Notes under the pieces: generated by a model
Told to the model about the DNA's origin: nothing
The model's database searches: none
The model's input: the letters and a program-made list of their open reading frames with translations, nothing else
Program-made: the position numbers and the translations under genes
In this document: positions 1 to 7,949 of the stretch, piece by piece
Position numbering within the stretch: the first letter of the stretch is position 1
Layout: every line of letters begins with the position of its first letter
Assembly (NCBI GenBank): GCA_028277515.1
Contig: JANQGC010000095.1
Location: 1 to 39,100 of the forward strand
Direction of reading: 5' to 3'
DNA length: 39,100 nucleotides
From: Anaerolineae bacterium
Lineage (GTDB): Bacteria > Chloroflexota > Anaerolineae > Promineifilales > Promineifilaceae

Positions 1-2
1 AA

Positions 3-1250
3 GAGCAGCGCTTTGGCGTGGCTCATAAAGAGAAGTTGAAGGGGTGGCGCACCGAGGTCGACGTGCTGACGATGACCGCCACACCTATCCCGCGCACGCT
101 GCATCTCAGCCTTTCCGGCGTGCGCGACATCAGCATCATTGACACCGCACCTGCGGAGCGGCTGCCCGTGCAGACCTTCGTCGGTGAAATGGATGACGTA
201 CGCCTGCACCGGGCCATCCTGCGCGAGTTGGATCGTGGCGGCCAGGTGTTTGTGGTCCACAATCGCGTACAGACGATTGAACTGGTGCAAAAACGGATCC
301 AACGTCTGGTGCCCGATGCCAATGTCATCGTCGCCCATGGACAGATGAGCGAACGACACCTGGAACGGATCATGGAGGAGTTTGCCGAGGGCGAGATTGA
401 TATTTTGATTAGCACGACGATTATCGAAAGCGGCCTCGATTTCCCTAATGCTAATACCTTAATCGTTGACCGTGCCGAGCAGTTTGGCCTTTCCCAGCTT
501 TACCAGCTTCGTGGCCGGGTCGGACGAGGGACACGCCGCGCCTATGCTTACTTCTTCCACAAATCCTGGTATTCGCTGAGTTCGGAAGCGCAGGCTCGCC
601 TGGAGACGATTGCTGAGGAGACGCAGTTAGGGGCCGGCTATACGATTGCCATGCGCGATATGGAGATTCGCGGCGCCGGCGATATATTGGGTGCGCAGCA
701 GAGCGGGCATATCGCTGATGTCGGGTTTGATTTGTATACACGTATGCTGGCCACGGCCGTTAAGCGACGCAAAGCAGAACGGCGAGGTGAAAAACTGCCG
801 CTGGAACCGCTGGAAGATACGCTGATCGATCTGCCCCTGGCGGCTTATATACCCACCGATTACGTGCCCGATCCCGCCCTGCGATTGCGTTTATACCGCC
901 GGATGGCTATATTGGATTCCCTGGTTGAGATTGACGAGATGGCCGAAGAATTGGCTGACCGCTTCGGGCCGATTCCCGACCCGGTGAACAACCTGCTATA
1001 CCAGCTTCGTGTCAAGTCGATTTCGCTCAAGGCGGGGGTTAAAGGAGTGGTCACCGAAGCGGGACAGATCCGTATCCGCCTGCCGGATAACCTGGCGTTA
1101 GGTTCCTACCAACTACAGCGTTTCTTGGGTAGAGGTGTACGTGTGAGTAAGACGGCGATCTGGATGTCGCGCGATGGGGCAACTCATGATTGGCAGGTAG
1201 AGCTGGTGCAGGTGTTGGAGAAGTTGCAGACGGTGGAGCGAGTGCAGTAA
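3..1250 (+). CDS. mfd: Transcription-repair coupling factor Mfd, C-terminal part (5' end outside window)
   Basis: Mfd is the ATP-dependent DNA translocase that removes RNA polymerase stalled at lesions and recruits UvrA. The reading frame is open from base 3 and begins EQRFGVAHKEKLK, the segment just after the DExH-type motif II (DEEQRFG), so the gene starts upstream of the window. Then come TMTATPIPRTLH (motif III region), the second RecA lobe with ISTTIIESGLDFPNANT and QLYQLRGRVGR (motifs V and VI), and the regulatory C-terminal TRCF domain up to the stop. The RecG-type hook after motif VI (RRAYAYFF) is present. About 415 residues are visible; full Mfd is usually 1,100-1,200. No damage is seen. 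The next gene is 71 bp downstream on the same strand, separated by a perfect 33-bp palindrome. Confidence 0.97.
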   Translation, partial: EQRFGVAHKEKLKGWRTEVDVLTMTATPIPRTLHLSLSGVRDISIIDTAPAERLPVQTFVGEMDDVRLHRAILRELDRGGQVFVVHNRVQTIELVQKRIQRLVPDANVIVAHGQMSERHLERIMEEFAEGEIDILISTTIIESGLDFPNANTLIVDRAEQFGLSQLYQLRGRVGRGTRRAYAYFFHKSWYSLSSEAQARLETIAEETQLGAGYTIAMRDMEIRGAGDILGAQQSGHIADVGFDLYTRMLATAVKRRKAERRGEKLPLEPLEDTLIDLPLAAYIPTDYVPDPALRLRLYRRMAILDSLVEIDEMAEELADRFGPIPDPVNNLLYQLRVKSISLKAGVKGVVTEAGQIRIRLPDNLALGSYQLQRFLGRGVRVSKTAIWMSRDGATHDWQVELVQVLEKLQTVERVQ

Positions 1251-1274
1251 ACAGAAGTCAGTGGACAGTAGTGA

Positions 1275-1307
1275 AAATTTGACAACTTTTCAAAAGTTGT
1301 CAAATTT
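1275..1307. repeat. Repeat family A, copy 1: perfect 33-bp palindrome without the spacer
   Basis: Arm AAATTTGACAACTTTT (1275-1290), one base C, then the exact reverse complement (1292-1307). The other four copies have the same arms separated by 28-30 bp; this one has lost the spacer. It lies between the mfd stop and the start codon at 1322, so a transcript reading into the next gene would carry a 16-bp stem ending 14 nt before the ATG. Confidence 0.9.
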
Positions 1308-1321
1308 GAGACTGGTGACTT

Positions 1322-1711
1322 ATGGATATAAACTTTTTTGACGATCCCTTACAAGGTCCCCAATCGCGCGAAGATGTGCGTATCAAGTCGATTGGTATTT
1401 ACATTCATGACGATCTGCGCAAGCTCTCTTTTGGCATTGAGCTGACGCCATTTTTGGAACGGCCGAGCATCGAAATGAAAATGATCAACGCCAATGATGA
1501 GGACGCCGGGGCGCTCAATGTTATTGAGACACTGACACCCAATTTCAGCTTAATCGTCCATTTTCGCGATGAACAATTGACCGATCCTTACCGGTTGTCG
1601 GCCGTTGTCTATTACGCCACGCCGGAGACGGAACGGGTCAATGTCGACCGCCAGGAAATTGCGTTCAGCGCGGCCGAGCCGGGGGAGCAGATTTTCAAGT
1701 TTGAATCCTAA
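1322..1711 (+). CDS. Conserved-looking hypothetical protein, 129 aa
   Basis: I do not recognise this family. The product is a small acidic soluble protein with no signal peptide or membrane segment and alternating hydrophobic residues suggestive of a beta-rich fold (IKSIGIYIHDD, FSLIVHFRDE, YRLSAVVYYATPE). The ATG at 1322 is the first plausible start; a weak GGTGA lies four bases upstream. It follows mfd by 71 bp on the same strand and could be read through from it, although the family A palindrome in between may limit this. It converges on the minus-strand ABM gene, with a family B hairpin (1713-1730) in the 20-bp gap between the two stop codons. Confidence 0.7.
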   Translation: MDINFFDDPLQGPQSREDVRIKSIGIYIHDDLRKLSFGIELTPFLERPSIEMKMINANDEDAGALNVIETLTPNFSLIVHFRDEQLTDPYRLSAVVYYATPETERVNVDRQEIAFSAAEPGEQIFKFES

Positions 1712-1712
1712 G

Positions 1713-1730
1713 CGCGATTTGGAAATCGCG
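1713..1730. repeat. Repeat family B hairpin CGCGATTT-GG-AAATCGCG
   Basis: Perfect 8-bp arms with a 2-nt loop, filling the gap between two convergent stop codons (1711 on plus, 1732 on minus). It is followed by ATTAC, as in other family members that end in GTTAC. Its position suits a two-way transcription stop, but there is no clean T-run. Confidence 0.75.
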
Positions 1731-1731
1731 A

Positions 1732-2022
1732 TTACAAAATTGGCGTGTAATGTTCGATGGTGGGGAAGGGTTCATAAAAGTGGTGGAGTAGCTTTTTCCA
1801 TTCCTGATAGGGGGCTGACTGGCGAAAGCCAATCTCATGATCTTCAAGCGTCTGCCAGCGGACGAGCAAAATGTATTGGTCATCCACCTCCAGGCAGCGC
1901 AGCAGTTCATGGGAGATGTAGCCCGGTGAAGCGCTGATTATCTGTTCCGCCTGGGCAAACGCTTTTTCAAATTGTGCTGAAGTTCCATGCTTGAGGTTGA
2001 GAACCGCTACTTCCAAGATCAT
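1732..2022 (-). CDS. ABM-domain protein (antibiotic biosynthesis monooxygenase-like), 96 aa
   Basis: Small dimeric alpha/beta ferredoxin-like fold of the ABM superfamily (PF03992 type), which includes quinol monooxygenases and heme-degrading enzymes. Sequence signs are the opening strand MILEVAVLNLK, the helix with FEKAFAQAEQII, the short strand SPGYISHELLRC, then DDQYILLVRWQTLEDHEIGFRQSAPYQEWKKLL, the typical 'W.s.eah..f..s..f..w' block. Length is normal for a single ABM domain. Its ATG overlaps the stop codon of the upstream recombinase-like gene by 4 bp (ATGA), so the two are translationally coupled. The substrate cannot be told; many family members have no known reaction. Confidence 0.88.
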   Translation of the reverse strand: MILEVAVLNLKHGTSAQFEKAFAQAEQIISASPGYISHELLRCLEVDDQYILLVRWQTLEDHEIGFRQSAPYQEWKKLLHHFYEPFPTIEHYTPIL

Positions 2023-2999
2023 AGAGGTCGGGGTACGGCCGCTTTTCTTTTCTCGGCCAATTTAGACAGCTTGGATTTGGTCTCGCGCCAGGTCACTTTG
2101 GACAGCCCCAGTTTCTGGCGTATGTCATCTTTTTCTACGCCCGCTTCCCAATCATGTAGGGCGGCGATCCAACGTAAATTCTCGAAGGAGAGCAAACCCT
2201 GTTTGAGGCCAACCGCCTCACCGACATCGGTGAGAATATATTCCAGGTTGCGCGCCGTACAGGTGAAGAGGGTATCGGTTGGTTCATATTGCTGAAGATA
2301 TTCTTCCAGCACCTCTAACCAGGCCGGGTCCAGGTCCAGCTTACGTTCTTTGTAGCGCAGACGAGGATTGGCGTAGCGGATAAAAAGCATCGGTTGGTCC
2401 GGCTCGCTCTCATCAATGTGATTGGGCACGATATTCATGGCTTCGCTCTTTTTGATGCCGGTTTTCAAGAGCAGGGTCAGCAGTAGATGGGGCCGGGCAT
2501 CCGGCTTTTTGATGTTGACGCCTTCACGCATGGATTGAGTTTGAGCAAGCGCATCTTCGATTTGTTCGTCAGAGGGCAGTACGGGCAGGGGGCTGGTGAC
2601 GGTACGTTGGATGACGGCCGTTGACGGATCATTATTAATCGCGCCCGATTCATGCAGCCAGCCGAAAAAGACCTTCAAAGTGGTAACCCGCCGTGCATAC
2701 GATTTGGGGCTGCACGGCACGCCCCGCTCGTTCAACAACCAATCGAGGAAGTCATTGAGATTCTTGGTGCCGATTTTGCCAATCGGTTGTCCGGCACCGA
2801 GATATTTACCCAACAGCCGAATATCGCTGGCGAAGGCTTTGATGGTGTTGATCGAAAAACCCTCATCACGCATATGAGTCTCAAAGGCCCCCAGGGCGGC
2901 TTGTAAGGATGCTTCGCCGGAAATGAGCGGCCGTTTGCGCGCATCTTCAGGGGGTAATATCTCTTGGGGATAGAGGTCTCTTTGCGCATTCTCGTTCAT
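2019..2999 (-). CDS. Tyrosine recombinase-fold protein with degenerate catalytic site, 326 aa
   Basis: The N-terminal half looks like a phage-integrase SAM-like core-binding domain (ALGAFETHMRDEGFSINTIKAFASDI ... LKVFFGWLHESG). The C-terminal half follows the XerC/XerD catalytic fold but has lost the catalytic set: the first Arg of 'TGLR.sE' is Lys (TGIKKSEAMNI), the HxLR box reads ENLRW with only Arg left, and 'LGHs....Y' reads LGLSKVTWRETKSKL with neither His nor nucleophilic Tyr. It probably binds DNA without recombining it (inference). The start at 2999 (MNENAQRD) is chosen over an in-frame ATG at 3035 because GGAG lies 9 bases before it. It overlaps the ABM gene by 4 bp. No attachment site or mobile element was seen around it. 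Confidence 0.85.
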   Translation of the reverse strand: MNENAQRDLYPQEILPPEDARKRPLISGEASLQAALGAFETHMRDEGFSINTIKAFASDIRLLGKYLGAGQPIGKIGTKNLNDFLDWLLNERGVPCSPKSYARRVTTLKVFFGWLHESGAINNDPSTAVIQRTVTSPLPVLPSDEQIEDALAQTQSMREGVNIKKPDARPHLLLTLLLKTGIKKSEAMNIVPNHIDESEPDQPMLFIRYANPRLRYKERKLDLDPAWLEVLEEYLQQYEPTDTLFTCTARNLEYILTDVGEAVGLKQGLLSFENLRWIAALHDWEAGVEKDDIRQKLGLSKVTWRETKSKLSKLAEKRKAAVPRPL

Positions 3000-3130
3000 G
3001 GGGAATCTCCGGCAGGTTTCGTATAGATGGTGCAATGTTACGCTATTTGTGGGGGGTTGTCAAGGGTTTTGACCCAATATATAGTGGTTTGTTAGAAATG
3101 AGCTTGTAGCCCAATTCGCCTGAATTGCAG

Positions 3131-3214
3131 ACACAAATTAGGCAATTTATGTTACGGGACTGTAGCGCGATTTGCTAAATCGCGAGCACATATTAGGCAA
3201 TTTGTGTTACGGAC
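3131..3214. repeat. Direct repeat pair flanking a family B hairpin
   Basis: Two ~29-bp near copies (3132-3160 and 3187-3214), sharing ATTAGGCAATTT and GTTACGG with a few changes, flank a perfect hairpin CGCGATTT-GCT-AAATCGCG at 3166-3184. The block fills the gap between the M23 peptidase stop (3207, slight overlap) and the recombinase-like start (2999). Confidence 0.75.
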
Positions 3215-4466
3215 CGGGTATATCGGAACCACCTAAAGGGGGAAAATCGGCACCCCAGGCCATTTGAATTTTGGCGGGCATTCCGTCCGAAACAAATGCT
3301 CGGGCATCGATCCAGGTTGTACCAATCAGCAAGTCCCAGTGTAGATGGTTGCCGGTCGAGCGTCCGGTCGATCCAACTTCGCCCAGCTTTTGCCCTTTTT
3401 CAACCATTTGGCCGGCATCCACGCCGATTTGTGACAAATGATAATATCCCGAATGGATGCCCAGGCCATGATCGAGAATCACCGCGCCCCCGCGTACGGT
3501 GAGATTTTCAGCAATGACCACCCTGCCGCCTGCCGGGGCCAGCACTGGCGTGCCACCAAAGGCGCTAAAGTCGGTCCCTTCGTGGTATGAGTCATAAGCC
3601 CCGCCATTGATCGACCGCCTAGCACCGAAATTGGAACTAATTTCCACATAGTCAATGATCGGCATTTGAAAGGCGCCGCGCCAGAGTGGGGCGGGTGTGA
3701 CTTGCGACCAGGTTTCTTGCAGCCGCTCCCTTTCCTGGCGCATGGCTTCGGGATTGGTGGCGGGCATGGTTCGGAACTCAATCTGTTCGTAATTCCAGCC
3801 CCGATTATCGAACTGCCACGGTTGGGACCAGAGGGGGCGGCCGTCAACCTCTATGGTTACCAGCACCTGCTGCGCATTAAAGAAAGCGCCAGTGGCCGCC
3901 AGCGCCAACAGACGATCCGCATTACGATTGAGAATCCAGGGTGCTTTGTCAAGGTATATATCAACGGCTTCCCCGCCTGCAACGCTGGCCCAAAGCAGCA
4001 AACCTTCGCCCGGAACGGCGGTCCGTGGAGAGAGGGTTAAGGAGTTAAACCCAGGGGGTAGATCACGGGGAATCGTTTGGCCATCTTCCAACAACAATGG
4101 GCGGTAAAGCAGTGGTTTATATGGGGAGATCAATTTATTATTCAGAGCTAGTTCCCAGGGAGATTTTCGTTCCCTGGCTGCGACTTGCAGCAATCCACCG
4201 GATAAGGGGCGCAGAAGCCGGCCGTTTTTTTCTTCCAACTGCGGGATCTGAAGTTCCTGCCCGATCACCGGTTGGTGCTGCCGATTGATCGACCCAAACT
4301 CTTGCAAGAGTTCGCCCGGTGAGGAGTTAAAGCGCAAGGCCAGGGCTGTCCATGTATCGCCGGGCTTGATGGTCAGCGGTCGACGACTGGGCTGCTGAGA
4401 AAGGGCTGGTTGCACAAATAGTGCCAGGAAAATTAGGATCAGAAAAAAAAGAAATAGGCGTCGCAT
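3207..4466 (-). CDS. Secreted LysM-M23 family metallopeptidase
   Basis: Predicted zinc peptidoglycan endopeptidase acting outside the membrane. Residues 1-23 form a signal peptide (MRRLFLFFLILIFLALFVQP then ALSQQ). Residues 31-75 are a LysM domain (IKPGDTWTALALRFNSSPGELL...IGQELQIP); residues 93-133 resemble a second, weaker LysM. A ~140-residue beta-rich middle follows, then the M23 domain (~270-395) with zinc motifs H295-x3-D299 (HEGTD), His343 in YYHLS, and H374-L-H376 (GNHLHWD). All expected ligands are present, so it should be active. It starts 12 bp after the hydrolase-ligase fusion on the same strand, so the two are probably cotranscribed. The start has no clear ribosome-binding site but sits right at the signal peptide. 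A remodelling role is inferred. Confidence 0.93.
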   Translation of the reverse strand: MRRLFLFFLILIFLALFVQPALSQQPSRRPLTIKPGDTWTALALRFNSSPGELLQEFGSINRQHQPVIGQELQIPQLEEKNGRLLRPLSGGLLQVAARERKSPWELALNNKLISPYKPLLYRPLLLEDGQTIPRDLPPGFNSLTLSPRTAVPGEGLLLWASVAGGEAVDIYLDKAPWILNRNADRLLALAATGAFFNAQQVLVTIEVDGRPLWSQPWQFDNRGWNYEQIEFRTMPATNPEAMRQERERLQETWSQVTPAPLWRGAFQMPIIDYVEISSNFGARRSINGGAYDSYHEGTDFSAFGGTPVLAPAGGRVVIAENLTVRGGAVILDHGLGIHSGYYHLSQIGVDAGQMVEKGQKLGEVGSTGRSTGNHLHWDLLIGTTWIDARAFVSDGMPAKIQMAWGADFPPLGGSDIPGP

Positions 4467-4478
4467 AGCTTGATTTTA

Positions 4479-6980
4479 TTAGGCTTCTTGCACAAGCGTG
4501 CGCCGTAAAACCTTGCCAATAAAGGATTTAGGCAAGGCGTCACGGAACTCGATTTCCCAGGGCACAGCGTATTCATCCAATCGCCTGCGGCAGTATTCTT
4601 TTAGCTCTTCTGCGGTTAATCCACTGTTTGGCTGGGGCACGACAAAAGCTTTTACCTTTTGCCCGCCTTCGGCCGTGCCCACACCCATAACAACAACTTC
4701 AACAACTTTGGGATTTTCGTATATCACTTCCTCTACATCGCGTGGATACACATTGTAATTGCCAAAAATGATCGTGTCCTGCTTGCGGCTGATGATGTGA
4801 AAGTAGCCATCATTATCCATCAGGGCCACATCCCCGGTATTGAGCCAACCATCTGCGGTTAAGGCTTCTTTAGTTGCCGTTTCATTTTGCCAGTAACCTT
4901 GCATGATCTGTGGGCCTCGGATCTGAAGCTCGCCAATCTCTCCCGCCGGTAAATCATGGCGCGTAATCAGGCCAACAATTTTCGCTTCGGTGTTGGGCAG
5001 GGGAATGCCAATCGACCCCGGTTTGCGTAGGCCATAGAGGGGATTGGCATGAGTGACTGGGGATGCTTCGGTCAGCCCGTACCCTTCGACGAGACGGCCG
5101 TGCGTCAGTTTTTCAAATGCTTCTTGAACCTCAACCGGCAGCGGTGCCGCCCCGCTGACACAGGCTTTTATTGAACTTAAACCGTATTCCCTGGCTCCAG
5201 GAAAGTGGTTCATCGCCATGTAGATTGATGGGACGCCGGGGAAAATGGAAACCCTGTAATTGAGAATATTGTTTAAGGCTTCTTGTGTATCAAAGACGGG
5301 GGACAATATGATTGTCCCGGCGATGGCAACAGGTAAGATCAAGGCATTGGTCAATCCATAGCTGTGTAATATGGGCAAAGCGGCCAAAAATACCTCTTTG
5401 CCATAATCTAAATCTGGTATCCAGTGCCGGGTTTGCAAGGTATTGGCCACCAGGTTGCGGTGGGTCAGGCAGACCCCTTTGGGGTCATTGGTTGTGCCGC
5501 TGGTGAACAATATGGCGGCCAGATCCGATCCTTTTAACTGTACTGCCGGTGGCTCATCAACCGGCGCGTCAGCCATCAACTCAGCCATCTGTTCACCCAT
5601 GCGGCCGACAATCAACTCATCCTTTTCTTCAGGTTTGATGTCGCCCCACTGCTGCATTAATTTTTCAAAGGTCCTGGGGTGAATGGCCGATTGGATGTCG
5701 GTGAAAATGAATTGATTCAGCTTTGTCTTTTCATGCACTGTCTGCGCCAGTCGGCTGAAAACTTTCAGCGTGATCATCACCTTGGGCTTTAACAGGGAAA
5801 CCTGTTGATAAATTGCCTCTGCATCGGCATCGGGATTGGGCATGGCCACCACTCCTCCAATTTTGAGCACGGCGAAAAACGCGATGACAATCTGCGGCAT
5901 ATTGGGCAGGACAATAAATACACGATCTCCCGGTTTAACCCCTTTGCCATGCAGAACATGGGCGAATTGGTTAACTTTTTCGTTGAGCTGGCGATAGGTC
6001 AGCCGCTGGTTATAGAAAACGGTCGCTGTTCGCCTGGGCATCCAGCCTGCGGCGCTGTCCAGGAATGTGGTCAACGGCCGGTCAGGAATGGGCAATGTCG
6101 CCGGGGTCTCTTCATCGTAGCTGCGGATCCATATCCGATCTTCAAAAAAGGGTCGGATGCTGACCGAATCGCGCCATGATCCCTTGCCACGGCCGTCGAT
6201 GAAGCGCTCGATAGCCCGGTTGACGGCCTGGTGTCGTTCAAGCTGCACCTTGTGCTTGGCCGTGCCCACGTCAACCTCTTCGGCATGGGGGATCATTTTG
6301 CTCACATCTTCAAAAACGGACCGGGGAAAATAATTGTCTCGTTCGCCGGTGACGACCAGGGTTGGCGTCGTGATATTACGCATCAGGGACCAGCCCTGCC
6401 ATTTGAACATGTTGTTGGCGGCCATGCGCTGCATGACGTGAAATTCGGCGTCGTAGCGGGTGCGGAATCCCCAAAACGGCCGAACCAGGCGAGTGGGGAT
6501 GCGCGCTGCCAACCTGGCAATTTTCGGCAGCGGATATTCACCGGCCGTGGCGATTAAGATCAGTTTCTCCAACCGCTCAGGGTGGGCATTGGCATATTCG
6601 ACGGCGATAGAGCCACCAAAAGAATGGGCGACTAAAATAAAGGTTTCAGGGAAATTGAGGGTTTCAACAATTGACTGTAAATCTCCCACCAGCTCGGACA
6701 TTGTATATTTAGTATAAGGCGCGTCACTCTGTCCGTGCCCGCGTAAATCCGGAGCGACGACCCGGAAGTTTTTGACGAAGTAATTGATTTGATGTTCCCA
6801 TGACTCCAGGACACCAGCATAACCGTGAACAAACATGATTGTTCGATCCGAGCCTTCCGGGTGCAGATCGAGGACGCTTAAATTTGCGCCGGCAAGACCT
6901 TTTATAGGTACCTGAACGCGATACAGATCGAAATCCAGTTGTATATCTGTCCGTTTAACGCCGCGTAATTTCTTCTTCAC
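4479..6980 (-). CDS. Alpha/beta-hydrolase fused to acyl-CoA ligase (AMP-binding enzyme), 833 aa
   Basis: Two enzymes in one chain. Residues ~40-265 are an alpha/beta-hydrolase: HGYAG (oxyanion region), nucleophile Ser120 in AHSFGGS, acid Asp215 in TGERD, base probably His243. Residues ~300-833 are an ANL-family acyl-CoA ligase: TSGTTNDPKGV (493-503), GYGLTEASPV (633-642), TGD (715-717), the hinge with FGNYNVYPRDVEEV, and the C-terminal catalytic Lys823 in GKVLRR. Such a ligase makes acyl-AMP, then acyl-CoA. The hydrolase could release the acid from an ester for the ligase to activate (inference). GTG is used as start at 6980, as no ATG lies close. A family D paired palindrome sits just upstream at 6993-7048. 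The M23 gene follows by 12 bp. Confidence 0.93.
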   Translation of the reverse strand: MKKKLRGVKRTDIQLDFDLYRVQVPIKGLAGANLSVLDLHPEGSDRTIMFVHGYAGVLESWEHQINYFVKNFRVVAPDLRGHGQSDAPYTKYTMSELVGDLQSIVETLNFPETFILVAHSFGGSIAVEYANAHPERLEKLILIATAGEYPLPKIARLAARIPTRLVRPFWGFRTRYDAEFHVMQRMAANNMFKWQGWSLMRNITTPTLVVTGERDNYFPRSVFEDVSKMIPHAEEVDVGTAKHKVQLERHQAVNRAIERFIDGRGKGSWRDSVSIRPFFEDRIWIRSYDEETPATLPIPDRPLTTFLDSAAGWMPRRTATVFYNQRLTYRQLNEKVNQFAHVLHGKGVKPGDRVFIVLPNMPQIVIAFFAVLKIGGVVAMPNPDADAEAIYQQVSLLKPKVMITLKVFSRLAQTVHEKTKLNQFIFTDIQSAIHPRTFEKLMQQWGDIKPEEKDELIVGRMGEQMAELMADAPVDEPPAVQLKGSDLAAILFTSGTTNDPKGVCLTHRNLVANTLQTRHWIPDLDYGKEVFLAALPILHSYGLTNALILPVAIAGTIILSPVFDTQEALNNILNYRVSIFPGVPSIYMAMNHFPGAREYGLSSIKACVSGAAPLPVEVQEAFEKLTHGRLVEGYGLTEASPVTHANPLYGLRKPGSIGIPLPNTEAKIVGLITRHDLPAGEIGELQIRGPQIMQGYWQNETATKEALTADGWLNTGDVALMDNDGYFHIISRKQDTIIFGNYNVYPRDVEEVIYENPKVVEVVVMGVGTAEGGQKVKAFVVPQPNSGLTAEELKEYCRRRLDEYAVPWEIEFRDALPKSFIGKVLRRTLVQEA

Positions 6981-6992
6981 GATTTAAGTCCC

Positions 6993-7048
6993 GTGACAGT
7001 CACTTAATCAATTTTGGATAGGGTTGCAGTTTATAAAGTGACCATCAC
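6993..7048. repeat. Repeat family D, copy 1: paired GTGACnGTCAC palindromes
   Basis: Perfect palindrome GTGAC-A-GTCAC (6993-7003) followed by TTAAT, then at 7036-7048 a decayed partner AAGTGACCATCAC. The spacing, and the shared bases after the first half (CTTAATNAANTTNGGA), match the copy at 27303-27364. It starts 12 bp upstream of the GTG start at 6980. Confidence 0.6.
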
Positions 7049-7111
7049 GTTAGTTTCAACCAATGGTATTATAGCGTTTTTTTACTTAATCCTTCAATTA
7101 GGGCAGGGTGA

Positions 7112-7194
7112 TTCCAAAGTCGGATATGTAACTTATTACTTATCGCGCGGAGGAGCGAAATTTTGAAATTTCGGTTACATTGGTAACTTTGGAA
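7112..7194. repeat. Repeat family B nested cruciform
   Basis: Three nested pairs of perfect arms: TTCCAAAGT (7112-7120) with ACTTTGGAA (7186-7194); ATGTAAC (7126-7132) with GTTACAT (7174-7180); and an inner hairpin CGAAATTT-TG-AAATTTCG (7156-7173). Confidence 0.8.
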
Positions 7195-7290
7195 GCATCC
7201 TATCAAATAGGGGGGACAGATTGCCCCATCCTTCGTCTCATGCTAACCTGGAGTGACCATAGTTGATTAAATACACTGTCACTAAACAAG

Positions 7291-7350
7291 AAATTTGACA
7301 ACTTTTCGCTTGAATTTTGACGAGAACAATAGATAAAAGTTGTCAAATTT
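7291..7350 (+). repeat. Repeat family A, copy 2
   Basis: Perfect 16-bp arms AAATTTGACAACTTTT (7291-7306) and the reverse complement (7335-7350) around a 28-bp spacer. Right of it, TTGGGCAACATAAT matches the outer flank of copy 5 at 11 of 14 bases. It lies 40 bp upstream of the folK start. Confidence 0.88.
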
Positions 7351-7390
7351 TTGGGCAACATAATATTAGAAAAATCACCAGGATGAAGAT

Positions 7391-7876
7391 TTGAAAACGG
7401 TATATTTAGGATTAGGAACGAATTTAGGAAACCGCAAAAACAATATTGATCGGGCAGTCGAAAGGCTGGCCGAAAAAGTAATGGTTGAAAAGGTATCGCC
7501 CTATTATGAAACGGCCGCCTGGGGGATCGAAGACCAGCCTGATTTTCTAAATATCTGCTTGCAGTGCAAAACTGAACTAGACCCACAAGCGTTATTGAAT
7601 TTCGTTAAAAACATTGAGGTTGAACTGGGGCGGGAAAAGACAATACGCTGGGGGCCACGCTTGATCGATATCGACATACTGCTGATGGAAGATGTCATTA
7701 TTTCAAAGCCGGGGTTGACCATTCCCCATAAAGGATTGCCCGACCGGGCGTTTGTTTTGGTTCCCCTTGCAGACATTGCCCTAAGTGCTGTGCATCCCAT
7801 TTCCGGTGAGACCGTGCGGCAAATGTTGGCAAAAATCGACCCCAGCGGTGTGCGCCTATACAGTGATCTTGCTTAA
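7391..7876 (+). CDS. folK: 6-hydroxymethyl-7,8-dihydropterin pyrophosphokinase
   Basis: Transfers pyrophosphate from ATP to 6-hydroxymethyl-7,8-dihydropterin, the step before FolP in folate synthesis. The 161-residue protein matches the whole family: YLGLGTNLGNRKNNI at the N-terminus, Y.ETAAWG..DQPDFLN (pterin site), and the signature RWGPRLIDIDILL at 86-98 with Mg ligands Asp93 and Asp95, then LTIPH and RAFVLVPL. A TTG start at 7391 is chosen because it gives the exact family N-terminus (MKTVYLGLG) and has AGGATGAAG upstream. The stop TAA at 7874-7876 shares its two A's with the left end of family A copy 3. folP lies 5 kb away, so the folate genes are scattered. Confidence 0.96.
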   Translation: MKTVYLGLGTNLGNRKNNIDRAVERLAEKVMVEKVSPYYETAAWGIEDQPDFLNICLQCKTELDPQALLNFVKNIEVELGREKTIRWGPRLIDIDILLMEDVIISKPGLTIPHKGLPDRAFVLVPLADIALSAVHPISGETVRQMLAKIDPSGVRLYSDLA

Positions 7877-7935
7877 ATTTGACAACTATTCACTTGTTCT
7901 ATGGGCGAAATCATTAAATAAAAGTTGTCAAATTT
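7875..7935 (+). repeat. Repeat family A, copy 3
   Basis: Left arm AAATTTGACAACTATT (7875-7890, one mismatch), right arm AAAAGTTGTCAAATTT (7920-7935), 29-bp spacer. It overlaps the folK stop codon and ends 15 bp before the stop of the convergent GH140-like gene. The right flank GGGTGTCACAAT matches the outer flank of other copies. Confidence 0.88.
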
Positions 7936-7949
7936 GGGTGTCACAATGC

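Larger units (their letters stand above)
6981..7290. other. Repeat-rich intergenic region upstream of the fusion gene and folK
   Basis: This 400-bp divergent gap (to 7390) has no gene. It holds a family D element (6993-7048), a nested family B cruciform (7112-7194) and family A copy 2 (7291-7350). No convincing sigma-70 promoter for either flanking gene could be fixed by eye. Confidence 0.6.

Noticed and set aside
2019..2999. The recombinase-like gene as the integrase of a genomic island
   Set aside because: Catalytic residues are gone, there is no tRNA or direct-repeat attachment pair nearby, and the neighbours are housekeeping genes.
7875..7935. Family A copy as an ordinary rho-independent terminator
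   Set aside because: The stem is A/T-rich with a 28-30-nt loop and no T-run of the normal kind. The spacer is conserved, and copy 2 lies upstream of a gene. It may still affect termination.
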